This document shows, in pieces, positions 1 to 9,240 of a DNA stretch of 43,542 nt (the stretch's first letter is position 1; each line of letters begins with the position of its first letter). The position numbers and the translations under genes were made by a program. Under the pieces are notes generated by a model that made no database searches, was not told the DNA's origin, and was given only the letters and a program-made list of their open reading frames with translations. The stretch lies in assembly GCA_910587665.1 (NCBI GenBank), contig CAJUMZ010000026.1, positions 1-43,542 of the forward strand, in the 5' to 3' direction. Origin of the DNA: an uncultured Muribaculum sp. (GTDB lineage Bacteria > Bacteroidota > Bacteroidia > Bacteroidales > Muribaculaceae).

Positions 1-52
1 CTCCTACGTCAGTTTAGCAAACTGGTGGTTTCAGCCACTCACCCACCTCTCC
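1..52 (-). tRNA. tRNA-Ser(GCU), 3' part cut by window edge
   Basis: Read on the minus strand from position 52 the sequence begins GGAGAGG-TG, followed by a D arm with GGT/ACC stem, then an anticodon arm whose loop is TTGCTAA (U33, anticodon GCT, A37), closed by AGT/ACT pairs. The anticodon reads serine AGC/AGU codons. The variable arm, T arm and 3' end lie outside the window. Pair 27-43 appears mismatched (C-A), the only irregularity seen. A consensus promoter lies just upstream. Confidence 0.85.
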
Positions 53-82
53 TTAGCGTGGGTCATTTCTGACTTAGCGGTG

Positions 83-114
83 CAAAGTTATGAATTACTT
101 TCGATATATGCAAA
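83..114 (-). promoter_or_regulatory. Bacteroidetes-type promoter for tRNA-Ser
   Basis: On the minus strand TTTG (114-111) is followed after 20 bp by TAACTTTG (90-83), a full match to the Bacteroidetes -33/-7 consensus. Transcription would start near 76, about 24 nt before the tRNA 5' end. Confidence 0.7.
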
Positions 115-126
115 TCTTTTTTCATT

Positions 127-156
127 TTTGATTTTCGCCGATATTTTGTAATTTTG
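127..156 (+). promoter_or_regulatory. Bacteroidetes-type promoter for the DUF4450-like gene
   Basis: TTTG (127-130), an 18-bp spacer and TAATTTTG (149-156) match the phylum consensus. A start near 163 would give a leader of about 50 nt. It is divergent from the tRNA promoter 13 bp away. Confidence 0.6.
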
Positions 157-211
157 AAAACCGACAGTATATCATCCAATTGTCGTCAGACTTAACCTTA
201 ATGAATGTTTC

Positions 212-3200
212 ATGAAAAAATTACTGATTCTTGCCCTTATTACCGCGCCAATCATACTCCCCGCCCAACGACGGCTTAATTACATGCCTACCGATGACGG
301 CTACATCATGACCCATAACGGCAACAACAATTATACAAGAGCCTTGTATGGAGGGCATTCACTATTTCGTATCGAGACAAGCGACCGCCCTGTATTTGCG
401 GCATATCACAAGCGGGACAACCGAAACATTAATTTTTCAGTCACATGCAACGGCAAGACGCTGCGACTCGATTCCGTGACCGACTGCAGGTCTTATTACA
501 AAGGCGGTGAACGGCGCTATATTGTCGCCGATGACAGTTGGGGAGACGGGAAAATAACCATTACCACGCTTGCCACCTTTGACCGCGAGGGATGTCTCTG
601 GAAAATCGAATGTGAAAACCTACCTGCCGATGCCGTAATGACGGCAAATTGCCATGAAACGGTCAATGTAAAGATAAGCAGAAGCGGCGATATAGGAGCA
701 GACCCCGCCAATTGCTTCGCCGCTGACGAAAACAAGCCACCCTTGTCATCATGTTCATTCAATATCGGCGGAAGTAAAACGGTCAAATACGTCGAATATC
801 TCGACCGTGTTATTGACGGCAAGAACCAGAATACACTTGCGGCTTATTTTGACAAAACCCTTGTACAGCGCGACAGCCTCATCAATCGGATCGTGATAGT
901 CACCCCAGATCCATATGTCAACACTTTGGGCAGTACACTCATTGCCGCCGGCGACGGAATATGGGACGGCACTACATGGCAACACGGAGCGGTGGGATGG
1001 CGTATGCCGTTGAGCGGGTGGCGCGGTGCCTATACCGGCGATTATCTCGGATGGCATGACAGAGCAAAAACTCACTTCAACGCCTATGCAGCCTCACAGG
1101 TGACCGATGTTGAGCCAACAATACCCCATCCAGCCCAGGACGGCACGCTACGGCTCGCCCGTGCAGAAAAACGCTGGGGCACGCAAATGTACAGCAACGG
1201 CTATATATGTAGAAATCCGCGACGCAACAACCAGATGCACCACTATGACATGAACCTCTGCTACATGGATGAACTGATGCGGCACTTGTCATGGACAGGC
1301 GACATTGCTTACGCCAAGGATATGTGGGGCGTGATAAAGTCACATCTTGCCTGGGAGAAACGTAACTTTGACCCGGACAACGACGGACTGTATGACGCAT
1401 ATTGCTGCATATGGGCAAGCGATGCCCTATATTACAGCGGCGGAGGCGTTACCCACTCTTCCGCCTACAATTATTTCGCCAACAGAGTGGCGGCAACAAT
1501 CGCCTCGCTAATCGGAGAAAATCCCACACCATATGAAGAGGAGGCACGACTCATACTCAATGCCATGAACCGCAACCTTTGGATTGAAGACGCCGGAGTG
1601 TGGGCCGAATACCGGGAAAGCCTTGGAAGCCAAAGGCTGCATGACCATCCGGCTGTCTGGACAATATATCACGCTATTGACAGCGATGCCGCCGACCCGT
1701 TTCAGAAATACTCTGCCACACGCTACATCGACAACTATATACCGCACATTCCGGTCTTTGCCGAAGGGATGCCGGAAGGCAAATACTCTACAATATCGAC
1801 AACCGACTGGCTTCCATATGCCTGGAGCATAAACAATGTCGCATTTGCCGAAGTCCTACACACGGCATTGGCTTATTGGCAAGCAGGGCGTGCCGAGGAA
1901 GGTTTCAACCTGCTTAAAAGCTCAATGCTCGACGGAATGTACCTCGGGACAAGCCCCGGAAACATCGGTCAGATAAGCTATTACGACGCAGCCCGTGGCG
2001 AGTGTTACCGCGACTTCGCCGACCCTGTCGGCGTGATGTCACGTGCGGTAATCGAAGGACTGTTCGGCTTTTCACCCGACGCCATGAATGGCAGATTGAA
2101 TCTGCGCCCCGGATTTCCCGACGAATGGGACCACGCGTCAATAAAGCATCCCGACTTTGATTTTTCATTCATTCATACAGACAAGACCGACAAGTACAAC
2201 CTGCGCCTCAATACTCCCGCATTCAAAACCGTCACCTTCACCATCCCGGCCGGTTACAGCAAAATAAACAGCATCAAAATAAATGGCAAAAACGCCTCTT
2301 GGAGACTAAAATCCCCAAATGTCGGTCGACCCTTCATACTGATTGACACCGATGGCACCACTGATATTGACGTCGAAATCAATTGGACCGGCACGAAAAT
2401 ATCTTCAGGGAAATCGGAACCCACAGGAAACACTCACGGCAGATTCAGCGAATATGCGCTCGATGAAATGAAATGGTGGGCCGAGACAAAGCCTTACGAG
2501 AGAGAGCCCTTACCCGATTTCGGAATCAAGATGCTGAACAATTCCGAAAGCAAATATATCCCCATCGACCTTACAGACTATTACAATTCATCAATCACCG
2601 ACATATTCAAAAATGAATATCTGTCACCGCGCCCTTCTACAACGACCCTGCAAATACCGCTGAACGGCATAGGCGAATGGTGTCATCCGCTTGACAGCGC
2701 CAACATAGATGACAGCGGGCTGCGGAAATCAATTGCCGAAAACAGCGGCATATTCACCACCCCACAGGGTATTCCATTCAAAAGCAGCGCAGAAGGACAT
2801 AATGTCATATACACCTCGCTGTTTGACAATTACCCCGACAGCGTCACCGTAAAATTATCGGACAATGCCGATGCAATCGCCTTGATGCTCGCAGGCAGCA
2901 CAAACCACATGCAATGTCACATGGACAACGCCGTCATCTCGGTGACATACCGCGACGGCAGCCGCGACACAATGCCGTTGAGAGCGCCATACAACTGGTG
3001 TCCGATCGAACAGGATTACTATATCGACGATTATGCCTTCAATGTGGCTACCCCACGCCCCTTGCGATATACGCTCAAGGATGCCATCGTCAGCGACGAC
3101 CTTGAATCAAAGCTCGGTATCGAAGGAGTATACGGAAGACGCATCGGCGGTGGCGCAGGTGTGATACTCTGCATGCCTCTTGACAAAGAGAAGGAATTAA

Positions 3201-3289
3201 GCAGCATCACACTGCGGGCAATGTCACCCGACATAGTCGCCGGCATAGTTGCGGCAACATGTATAGTAAACCCGGATAATCAGAAATAG
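212..3289 (+). CDS. secreted six-hairpin glycosidase-like protein (DUF4450 type)
   Basis: 1025-residue protein with a Sec signal peptide (MKKLL followed by a hydrophobic stretch, likely cleaved just before or after AQ near residue 19). Residues about 20-230 look like a beta-rich N-terminal domain. Residues about 300-620 have the alternating Trp/Asp/Tyr-rich helices of an (alpha/alpha)6 glycosidase barrel, including the segment DPDNDGLYDAY and a WLPYAWS motif. The last ~300 residues are another beta domain. The size and layout match Bacteroidetes DUF4450 proteins, often found with glycan-degradation genes; the substrate cannot be read from sequence. No SusC/SusD or other PUL genes adjoin it here. 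It has its own promoter. The 3' end overlaps the convergent PAP2 gene by 10 bp. The DUF assignment is by recognition only. Confidence 0.7.
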   Translation: MKKLLILALITAPIILPAQRRLNYMPTDDGYIMTHNGNNNYTRALYGGHSLFRIETSDRPVFAAYHKRDNRNINFSVTCNGKTLRLDSVTDCRSYYKGGERRYIVADDSWGDGKITITTLATFDREGCLWKIECENLPADAVMTANCHETVNVKISRSGDIGADPANCFAADENKPPLSSCSFNIGGSKTVKYVEYLDRVIDGKNQNTLAAYFDKTLVQRDSLINRIVIVTPDPYVNTLGSTLIAAGDGIWDGTTWQHGAVGWRMPLSGWRGAYTGDYLGWHDRAKTHFNAYAASQVTDVEPTIPHPAQDGTLRLARAEKRWGTQMYSNGYICRNPRRNNQMHHYDMNLCYMDELMRHLSWTGDIAYAKDMWGVIKSHLAWEKRNFDPDNDGLYDAYCCIWASDALYYSGGGVTHSSAYNYFANRVAATIASLIGENPTPYEEEARLILNAMNRNLWIEDAGVWAEYRESLGSQRLHDHPAVWTIYHAIDSDAADPFQKYSATRYIDNYIPHIPVFAEGMPEGKYSTISTTDWLPYAWSINNVAFAEVLHTALAYWQAGRAEEGFNLLKSSMLDGMYLGTSPGNIGQISYYDAARGECYRDFADPVGVMSRAVIEGLFGFSPDAMNGRLNLRPGFPDEWDHASIKHPDFDFSFIHTDKTDKYNLRLNTPAFKTVTFTIPAGYSKINSIKINGKNASWRLKSPNVGRPFILIDTDGTTDIDVEINWTGTKISSGKSEPTGNTHGRFSEYALDEMKWWAETKPYEREPLPDFGIKMLNNSESKYIPIDLTDYYNSSITDIFKNEYLSPRPSTTTLQIPLNGIGEWCHPLDSANIDDSGLRKSIAENSGIFTTPQGIPFKSSAEGHNVIYTSLFDNYPDSVTVKLSDNADAIALMLAGSTNHMQCHMDNAVISVTYRDGSRDTMPLRAPYNWCPIEQDYYIDDYAFNVATPRPLRYTLKDAIVSDDLESKLGIEGVYGRRIGGGAGVILCMPLDKEKELSSITLRAMSPDIVAGIVAATCIVNPDNQK

Positions 3290-4065
3290 CTGACAAAGGA
3301 GGCACCTGCGGCACGGCGGTTGACATCATAAAACGGAGTCATCGCCATCACTGAGCCACCCGGTTGACGGTCAAGGCGAAACACCTTGCGCCACACAGGA
3401 AGCATCCAATATCCTATGCGTGCGCACAAGATACCGACCCCGGCCCCCGCTATGACATCGTTGATCCAATGCTTGTCATTATAGAGCCTCATAAAGCCCA
3501 CACCGCACGCCACGGCATAGGCACTGATCCCGACACCGAGAGGATATTCGCTGCGTATCAGTTCCGCACCCATGAATGCGAGCGTTGTGTGACCCGACGG
3601 GAAAGAATTTGTCTCGTCACCTTGCGGGCGACGCTCATGTATACATAGCTTCATTCCACCTGCAAGCACCCCGTAAGCGGCAACTGAAGTTACCGTCACG
3701 AGGGCGCGGTCTTTAAAATCATGTTTCGCCTTTACTCCAAGTGAGCCCATCACGAGATAGCCGGCGGCAGGCAGGTATTGAAGATACTTGTCAGCCTTGA
3801 TCTGATGACCATGGCTCATCTTTTGAAATTCATCCCTTACATCGTGTTTTATATCTCCGAACCACCCGTTTCCAATCCCTAAAGCGCCCACTGCAATAAG
3901 TGCTCCGGGTAAAATTAACTGAGTCGGCTTAAATTTAACCGTATTGTCGACAGGCACGGTGTAAACCGTGGATACAGAATCAGCAGAGACCTGGGCCCTC
4001 GACACACCACTCACGGTCATTGTCAAGACAAGAAGCCATGTCCTTATTTGGGATTTTACATTCAT
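3280..4065 (-). CDS. PAP2-family membrane phosphatase
   Basis: 261 residues with an N-terminal signal sequence and several hydrophobic segments. The three phosphatase signatures occur in order in roughly residues 138-205: K-x6-RP (KLCIHERRP), PSGH, and R-x5-H-x3-D (RLYNDKHWIND). These place it in the type-2 phosphatidic acid phosphatase / lipid phosphate phosphatase superfamily, acting on membrane lipid phosphates such as undecaprenyl pyrophosphate or phosphatidylglycerol phosphate at the periplasmic face; which one is not determinable. It is convergent with the upstream glycosidase-like gene (10-bp overlap of 3' ends) and divergent from fmt across a 61-bp gap. A TAATTTTG box ends only 8 bp before the ATG, so the transcript may be almost leaderless. 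Confidence 0.85.
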   Translation of the reverse strand: MNVKSQIRTWLLVLTMTVSGVSRAQVSADSVSTVYTVPVDNTVKFKPTQLILPGALIAVGALGIGNGWFGDIKHDVRDEFQKMSHGHQIKADKYLQYLPAAGYLVMGSLGVKAKHDFKDRALVTVTSVAAYGVLAGGMKLCIHERRPQGDETNSFPSGHTTLAFMGAELIRSEYPLGVGISAYAVACGVGFMRLYNDKHWINDVIAGAGVGILCARIGYWMLPVWRKVFRLDRQPGGSVMAMTPFYDVNRRAAGASFVSYF

Positions 4066-4072
4066 AACGCTG

Positions 4073-4080
4073 CAAAATTA
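4073..4080 (-). promoter_or_regulatory. -7 box for the PAP2 gene
   Basis: TAATTTTG on the minus strand, a good match to TAnnTTTG, 7 bp before the start codon at 4065. No clear TTTG at the expected upstream distance, so this is a half-promoter call. Confidence 0.35.
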
Positions 4081-4092
4081 TGCAAATAATCG

Positions 4093-4100
4093 TAACTTTG
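4093..4100 (+). promoter_or_regulatory. -7 box for fmt
   Basis: TAACTTTG, a perfect match to the -7 consensus, 26 bp before the fmt ATG. The -33 element is weak. It lies 12 bp from the oppositely directed box of the PAP2 gene. Confidence 0.5.
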
Positions 4101-4126
4101 CCATATAAACAACCAAAATAAGCTGC

Positions 4127-5098
4127 ATGATGAAGAAAGAAGATCTTAAGATAGTGTTTCTCGGCACTCCCGAATTTGCGGTTGAGAGCCTTTCACGACT
4201 GTACGACGGTGGCTACAACATAGTCGGAGTGGTCACAATGCCTGACAAGCCGGCAGGGCGCGGCCACAAGCTTCTTCAATCGCCGGTAAAGCAATATGCC
4301 GTAGCCCACGGTCTTCACCTCATGCAGCCTGTCAACCTCAAAAATCCGGAATTTGTCGACGAGCTACGCTCGCTTGACGCCGACCTGTTCATAGTCATTG
4401 CGTTCCGTATGCTTCCCGAGGTGGTATGGTCGATGCCGCGTCTCGGCACATTCAACCTTCATGCCTCGCTACTGCCGAGATACCGTGGCGCGGCACCTAT
4501 CAACTGGGCGGTAATCAACGGAGACAAAGAGACCGGCGTGACCACATTTTTCCTAAAACATGACATCGACACAGGCGACATAATCGACCAAAAGAAAGTT
4601 GAAATCCGAGAGGAAGAGAATGTCGGAGACATCCATGACAAGCTAATGGCATTAGGAGCCGACCTTACGATGGAGACCGTCAAAAAAATCCTTGACGGGA
4701 CTCTTACCGTGACTCCACAAGACGAGCTTACAAAAGGGACAGAGCCGACTCCGGCACCAAAGATATTCAAGGATACATGCCATATAGACTGGAATTCCGA
4801 CGCTACAAAAACCCATAACCTTATCAGGGGACTGTCGCCCTATCCCGCCGCATGGACCACGCTTACAACAACCGACGGCAAGGAGCTACAGCTAAAAGTG
4901 TTTGAAGGGAAACCCGCAGGTGAAAGCCACATCGAGCCGGGCAAGTTTCTTATAGACGGAGACCGGCTTTACGCCGGCTGTGGCGGCAACAGACTCTACG
5001 AAATAGTGTCACTACAGCTTGAAGGCAAACGACGCATGTCGGCATCCGACTTTCTCCGCGGCATAAATCCCGCAAATTATACATGCTTTATTTCTTGA
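4127..5098 (+). CDS. fmt: methionyl-tRNA formyltransferase
   Basis: 323 residues, normal for the family. It formylates Met-tRNAfMet using 10-formyl-tetrahydrofolate, in the cytoplasm, to prepare initiator tRNA. The formyltransferase domain opens with VFLGTPEF (residues 10-17) and carries the catalytic triad N110 and H112 (in FNLHASLLP) and D148 (in HDIDTGD). The GRG segment near residues 44-46 and the PRYRGAAPINWA stretch are also typical. The C-terminal OB-fold domain (about 210-320) includes the LSPYPAAWT motif. Either ATG 4127 or ATG 4130 could be used. There is its own -7 box upstream. uvrB follows 63 bp downstream with a separate promoter box, so they may be independent units. Confidence 0.97.
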   Translation: MMKKEDLKIVFLGTPEFAVESLSRLYDGGYNIVGVVTMPDKPAGRGHKLLQSPVKQYAVAHGLHLMQPVNLKNPEFVDELRSLDADLFIVIAFRMLPEVVWSMPRLGTFNLHASLLPRYRGAAPINWAVINGDKETGVTTFFLKHDIDTGDIIDQKKVEIREEENVGDIHDKLMALGADLTMETVKKILDGTLTVTPQDELTKGTEPTPAPKIFKDTCHIDWNSDATKTHNLIRGLSPYPAAWTTLTTTDGKELQLKVFEGKPAGESHIEPGKFLIDGDRLYAGCGGNRLYEIVSLQLEGKRRMSASDFLRGINPANYTCFIS

Positions 5099-5127
5099 AA
5101 ATCCATGGATTTGTGAGCGGGATTTGT

Positions 5128-5135
5128 TAACTTTG
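5128..5135 (+). promoter_or_regulatory. -7 box for uvrB
   Basis: TAACTTTG, 26 bp before the uvrB ATG at 5162. A TTTG occurs at 5110-5113 but with only 14 bp spacing, shorter than usual, so only the -7 box is firmly supported. Confidence 0.5.
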
Positions 5136-5161
5136 TAAGTTAATCAATTCAATTGCAATCT

Positions 5162-7234
5162 ATGGATTTCAAGCTGGAGTCACAATACAAGCCCACCGGC
5201 GACCAGCCACAAGCTATCCAGGAGCTTGTGGAAGGCGTCAATTCCGGAGCCAAGGCACAGACATTGCTCGGAGTCACCGGCTCCGGCAAGACATTCACCA
5301 TGGCCAATGTGATAGCCCAAGTCAACCGTCCTACACTTATCCTCAGCCACAACAAGACACTCGCCGCCCAGCTTTACGGAGAGTTCAAGCAGTTTTTCCC
5401 CAATAATGCGGTAGAGTATTTCGTAAGCTACTACGATTATTATCAGCCGGAAGCCTATATCCCGTCATCCGACAAATATATCGAGAAAGATCTGATGATC
5501 AATGACGAGATCGACAAGCTAAGGCTTGCAACGACGTCGGCACTGCTATCGGGAAGAAAAGATGTCATAGTGGTTTCATCCGTGTCATGCCTCTACGGTA
5601 TAGGTAACCCTGAGGATTTCCATGCAAGCGTAGTAAGCATAAAGGTAGGACAGAAAATAGCGCGCAACGTGTTTCTGCGCAAACTTGTGGATGCCCTTTA
5701 CAGCCGAAACGAGCTTGAGCTGTCGCGAGGCACTTTTCGCGTAAAGGGAGACACTGTCGACATACGCCTTGCCTATGAGGAGATCACCTTGCGGGTAATC
5801 TTCTGGGGCGACGAGATAGAGTCCATCGCCACAGTACATCCCGACGACGGCACATCGCTCGGCAAACATGATTGCTTCAATATATATCCCGCCAACATAT
5901 TTGTCACGTCAAGAGAGCGCGTGGGTCAGGCGATAGCCAACATGGAAATCGATCTTGGCGAGCAAGTCAATTATTTCCGCCGCGAGGCAAAGGAGCTGGA
6001 GGCAAGCCGCCTTTATGAGCGTACCACCTACGACATAGAAATGATACGCGAGATAGGCCATTGCTCGGGCATCGAGAACTATAGCCGATATTTTGACGGC
6101 AGGCAGCCCGGCATGCGCCCATTCTGCCTGCTCGACTATTTCCCGAAAGATTTCCTTACCATAATAGACGAGAGCCATGTCACAATACCGCAGATACGCG
6201 CCATGTACGGCGGTGATGTGTCGCGAAAGATGAATCTTGTGGAATATGGTTTCAGGCTTCCCGCCGCCCTTGACAATCGCCCGCTTAAATTCAATGAGTT
6301 TGAAGCACTTACCGACCAGACCATATATGTCAGCGCCACACCCGCCGATTATGAGCTGGAGAAGAGCGATGGCGTGATCGTAGAACAGATCATACGCCCC
6401 ACAGGATTGCTCGACCCGCTGATAAGCGTAAGACCGTCGTTGAATCAGATTGACGATCTGCTCGAGGAAATCCAGCAGCGTGTAGAGAGAGACGAGCGAG
6501 TATTGGTGACCACACTTACAAAGCGAATGGCGGAAGAGCTAAACGAATATATGCTTAAACTGCGGGTTAAAGCCGCCTACATACATAGTGATGTCGACAC
6601 CCTTGACCGCATAAAGATACTCGACGACCTGCGTGCCGGCATTTATGACGTATTGATCGGCGTCAATCTTCTGCGCGAAGGCCTTGACCTGCCTGAGGTA
6701 TCACTCGTAGCCATACTTGACGCCGATAAGGAGGGATTTCTTAGAAGTCACCGATCACTCACCCAGACAGTAGGGCGTGCCGCCCGAAATCTGAACGGAA
6801 TGGTCATAATGTATGCCGACAAGATTACCGACTCCATGCAACAGACCATAGACGAGACCGAACGCCGACGTGCCATTCAGCTTGCCTACAACGAAGAGCA
6901 TGGTATCACACCACAGGCTATCGTCAAGGCTCGCCAGGCGATAATAGGCATCGACGAGACTGACGACACCCACCCGACTGCAACCGGACACGCCGGGGAC
7001 AAAGCGGCTAACCAACGCAAAAAGAACATACCATATATCGAGGAATATACACGAAAGGTCGATATCGCTGCCGATCCTGTCATCCCCTATATGAATAAAA
7101 ATGAGCTTCAACGTGCAATAACCCGACTTCGCGGAGAAATGGTTGAGGCTGCTAAAAAGATGGACTTTATGGAAGCGGCACGTATGCGCGACGAGCTTAT
7201 GAAGATGGAAGACCATCTAAACACTCTTGAATAA
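5162..7234 (+). CDS. uvrB: excinuclease ABC subunit B
   Basis: 690 residues from ATG 5162; an in-frame TTG at 5153 exists, but the family begins close to the 'KPTGDQP' motif, which favours the ATG. UvrB is the damage-verifying helicase-like core of UvrABC nucleotide excision repair. Visible are the Walker A motif GVTGSGKT (residues about 37-44), the Tyr-rich beta-hairpin (YYDYYQPEAYIP) that clamps DNA, DESH (Walker B), the TQTVGRAARN helicase motif VI, and a C-terminal UVR motif (last ~35 residues) that binds UvrC. The stop codon TAA shares its last A with the ATG of the next gene, which points to translational coupling. Confidence 0.98.
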   Translation: MDFKLESQYKPTGDQPQAIQELVEGVNSGAKAQTLLGVTGSGKTFTMANVIAQVNRPTLILSHNKTLAAQLYGEFKQFFPNNAVEYFVSYYDYYQPEAYIPSSDKYIEKDLMINDEIDKLRLATTSALLSGRKDVIVVSSVSCLYGIGNPEDFHASVVSIKVGQKIARNVFLRKLVDALYSRNELELSRGTFRVKGDTVDIRLAYEEITLRVIFWGDEIESIATVHPDDGTSLGKHDCFNIYPANIFVTSRERVGQAIANMEIDLGEQVNYFRREAKELEASRLYERTTYDIEMIREIGHCSGIENYSRYFDGRQPGMRPFCLLDYFPKDFLTIIDESHVTIPQIRAMYGGDVSRKMNLVEYGFRLPAALDNRPLKFNEFEALTDQTIYVSATPADYELEKSDGVIVEQIIRPTGLLDPLISVRPSLNQIDDLLEEIQQRVERDERVLVTTLTKRMAEELNEYMLKLRVKAAYIHSDVDTLDRIKILDDLRAGIYDVLIGVNLLREGLDLPEVSLVAILDADKEGFLRSHRSLTQTVGRAARNLNGMVIMYADKITDSMQQTIDETERRRAIQLAYNEEHGITPQAIVKARQAIIGIDETDDTHPTATGHAGDKAANQRKKNIPYIEEYTRKVDIAADPVIPYMNKNELQRAITRLRGEMVEAAKKMDFMEAARMRDELMKMEDHLNTLE

Positions 7235-9099
7235 TGGAACGACACACAAATACACGTAAAGACCCGTCACTCTGGCTACCGACCTCGGTCAAGGAGATCG
7301 AGGCTCTCGGTTGGGAACAGCCGGATGTGATACTCTTCTCAGGCGACGCATACGTAGATCACCCGTCATTCGGAGCGGCGGTGATAGGCAGGACACTTCA
7401 GGCACAAGGGCTGAAAGTGGCTATCGTGCCACAGCCCAATTGGCGCGATGATCTCCGGGATTTCAAGAAGCTTGGTCGACCACGCCTTTTCTTCGGAGTA
7501 TCTGCCGGAGCCATGGACTCAATGGTCAACCATTATACGGCAGCTCGCCGCAGAAGGAGTGACGACGCCTACACCCCGGGCGGGAAACATGGCATGAGAC
7601 CGGATTACCCCACCATAGTATATTCGGAAATACTTAAAAAGCTATATCCCGATGTCCCGGTAATAGCAGGCGGGATAGAAGCGTCATTGCGCAGGGTCAG
7701 CCATTACGACTATTGGCAGGATCGGTTGCTACCGTCTATCCTGCTTGACGCGCCGGTCGACATGATAATATACGGCATGGGCGAAATACCTGTCACAAAA
7801 CTTGCTGAACGTCTGGCAAACGGTGAGCATATTTCCCAAATAACCGATCTCCCTCAGTCCGCACTGCTTCTCCCCGCCGATAAAATGCCTGATGCCGATG
7901 ATGAAAACATAATCCTGTCATCATTTGAGGAGTGTAAGCGCGACAAGAAAAGGCAATCAGCCAATTTCAAGCATGTGGAGCAACAGTCCAACCGCATGCA
8001 CGGAGCAGTGATATGGCAACGACATGGCGACAAGGCTGTTAAAATCAACCCGATGCTTCCGCCTATGACGACCGCACAGATTGACGCGTCATTTGATCTG
8101 CCATATACCCGACTGCCCCACCCCCGTTATAAAGACAAGACCATCCCTGCATGGGAAATGATCAAACACTCGATCAACTTGCACCGGGGATGCTTCGGAG
8201 GATGCGCCTTCTGTACCATATCGGCACATCAGGGAAAATTTATCGCCTCACGCAGCAAAAGCTCAATTCTGCGCGAAGCGCGGCAGGTAGTGGCGATGGA
8301 TGATTTCAAGGGCTACATAAGCGACCTCGGCGGTCCATCAGCAAACATGTACCGCATGGGCGGTAAAGACCTGTCGATATGCGAAAAATGCCTCCGCCAG
8401 TCATGCCTGCATCCGAAACCGTGTCGCAACCTCAACAATGATCACGCCCCGCTGCTCGACATATATCACGCCGTCGATGCACTTCCGGGCGTGAAGAAAT
8501 CATTTATCGGCAGCGGTGTGCGCTACGACCTGTCGATGTTTCAATCGGGCGATGAACGGATTGACCGCACCAACCGACGCTATAACGAGGAACTAATTGA
8601 ATACCATGTGTCAGGGCGACTGAAAGTTGCGCCTGAACATACCTGCGACCGTGTGCTCGACATCATGCGCAAACCATCATTCAGCCAATTTTACGACTTC
8701 AAGAAAATATTTGACCGCGTCAACCGAATATCAGGACTGCGACAACAGTTGATACCCTATTTCATATCATCCCATCCGGGTTGCCGCGAGGTAGATATGG
8801 CGGAACTTGCCGCAGAGACAAAGGATCTTGACATGCACCTTGAGCAGGTACAGGATTTCACGCCTACGCCAATGACCGTTGCGACCGAAATTTATTATAC
8901 CGGCTACCATCCTTACACCGGCGAACGGGTGTACTGCGCTATCAAGCCGGAGGAGAAACTCGCTCAACGCCGATACTTCTTCTGGTATGACAGGACTTAT
9001 CGAGCCGACATCGAGAAAGCGCTTAACCGCCTCCATCGCCCCGACCTGCTCCGTCGCCTCTACCCCGCCTACCGTGATCCTCGCAACAAAAAACGATAA
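7234..9099 (+). CDS. YgiQ-family radical SAM protein
   Basis: 621 residues. The radical SAM core carries the CFGGCAFC cluster motif (C-x3-C-x2-C), which binds the 4Fe-4S cluster used to cleave S-adenosylmethionine. The N-terminal region (PTSVKEIEALGWEQPDVILFSGDAYVDHPSFG) is diagnostic of the YgiQ / UPF0313 family, and a second Cys-rich stretch (CEKCLRQSCLHPKPC) follows the core. The C-terminal part with QVQDFTPTPMT is also typical. The family's substrate is not well defined. The ATG overlaps the uvrB stop by one base, so the two form one operon, although no shared pathway is evident. Confidence 0.93.
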   Translation: MERHTNTRKDPSLWLPTSVKEIEALGWEQPDVILFSGDAYVDHPSFGAAVIGRTLQAQGLKVAIVPQPNWRDDLRDFKKLGRPRLFFGVSAGAMDSMVNHYTAARRRRSDDAYTPGGKHGMRPDYPTIVYSEILKKLYPDVPVIAGGIEASLRRVSHYDYWQDRLLPSILLDAPVDMIIYGMGEIPVTKLAERLANGEHISQITDLPQSALLLPADKMPDADDENIILSSFEECKRDKKRQSANFKHVEQQSNRMHGAVIWQRHGDKAVKINPMLPPMTTAQIDASFDLPYTRLPHPRYKDKTIPAWEMIKHSINLHRGCFGGCAFCTISAHQGKFIASRSKSSILREARQVVAMDDFKGYISDLGGPSANMYRMGGKDLSICEKCLRQSCLHPKPCRNLNNDHAPLLDIYHAVDALPGVKKSFIGSGVRYDLSMFQSGDERIDRTNRRYNEELIEYHVSGRLKVAPEHTCDRVLDIMRKPSFSQFYDFKKIFDRVNRISGLRQQLIPYFISSHPGCREVDMAELAAETKDLDMHLEQVQDFTPTPMTVATEIYYTGYHPYTGERVYCAIKPEEKLAQRRYFFWYDRTYRADIEKALNRLHRPDLLRRLYPAYRDPRNKKR

Positions 9100-9174
9100 C
9101 GACAAATTGTTAGTCGGATTCCTATCCAATGCAATAAAGAGCAGTATATTATTTGATTTTTTACACCCTACAAA

Positions 9175-9204
9175 TTTGTTAACGAAAATATTTTTGTAAC
9201 TTTA
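9175..9204 (+). promoter_or_regulatory. promoter for the alpha-amylase gene
   Basis: TTTG (9175-9178), 18-bp spacer, TAACTTTA (9197-9204). Only the last base departs from consensus. It is 36 bp upstream of the ATG, in the 141-bp gap after the radical SAM gene. Confidence 0.55.
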
Positions 9205-9240
9205 CGACGCGTAAAATAATTCTTAACCGATTTCAAAACA

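Noticed and set aside
5153..5161. TTG start for uvrB
   Set aside because: The ATG three codons later matches the family N-terminus better and needs no rare start codon.
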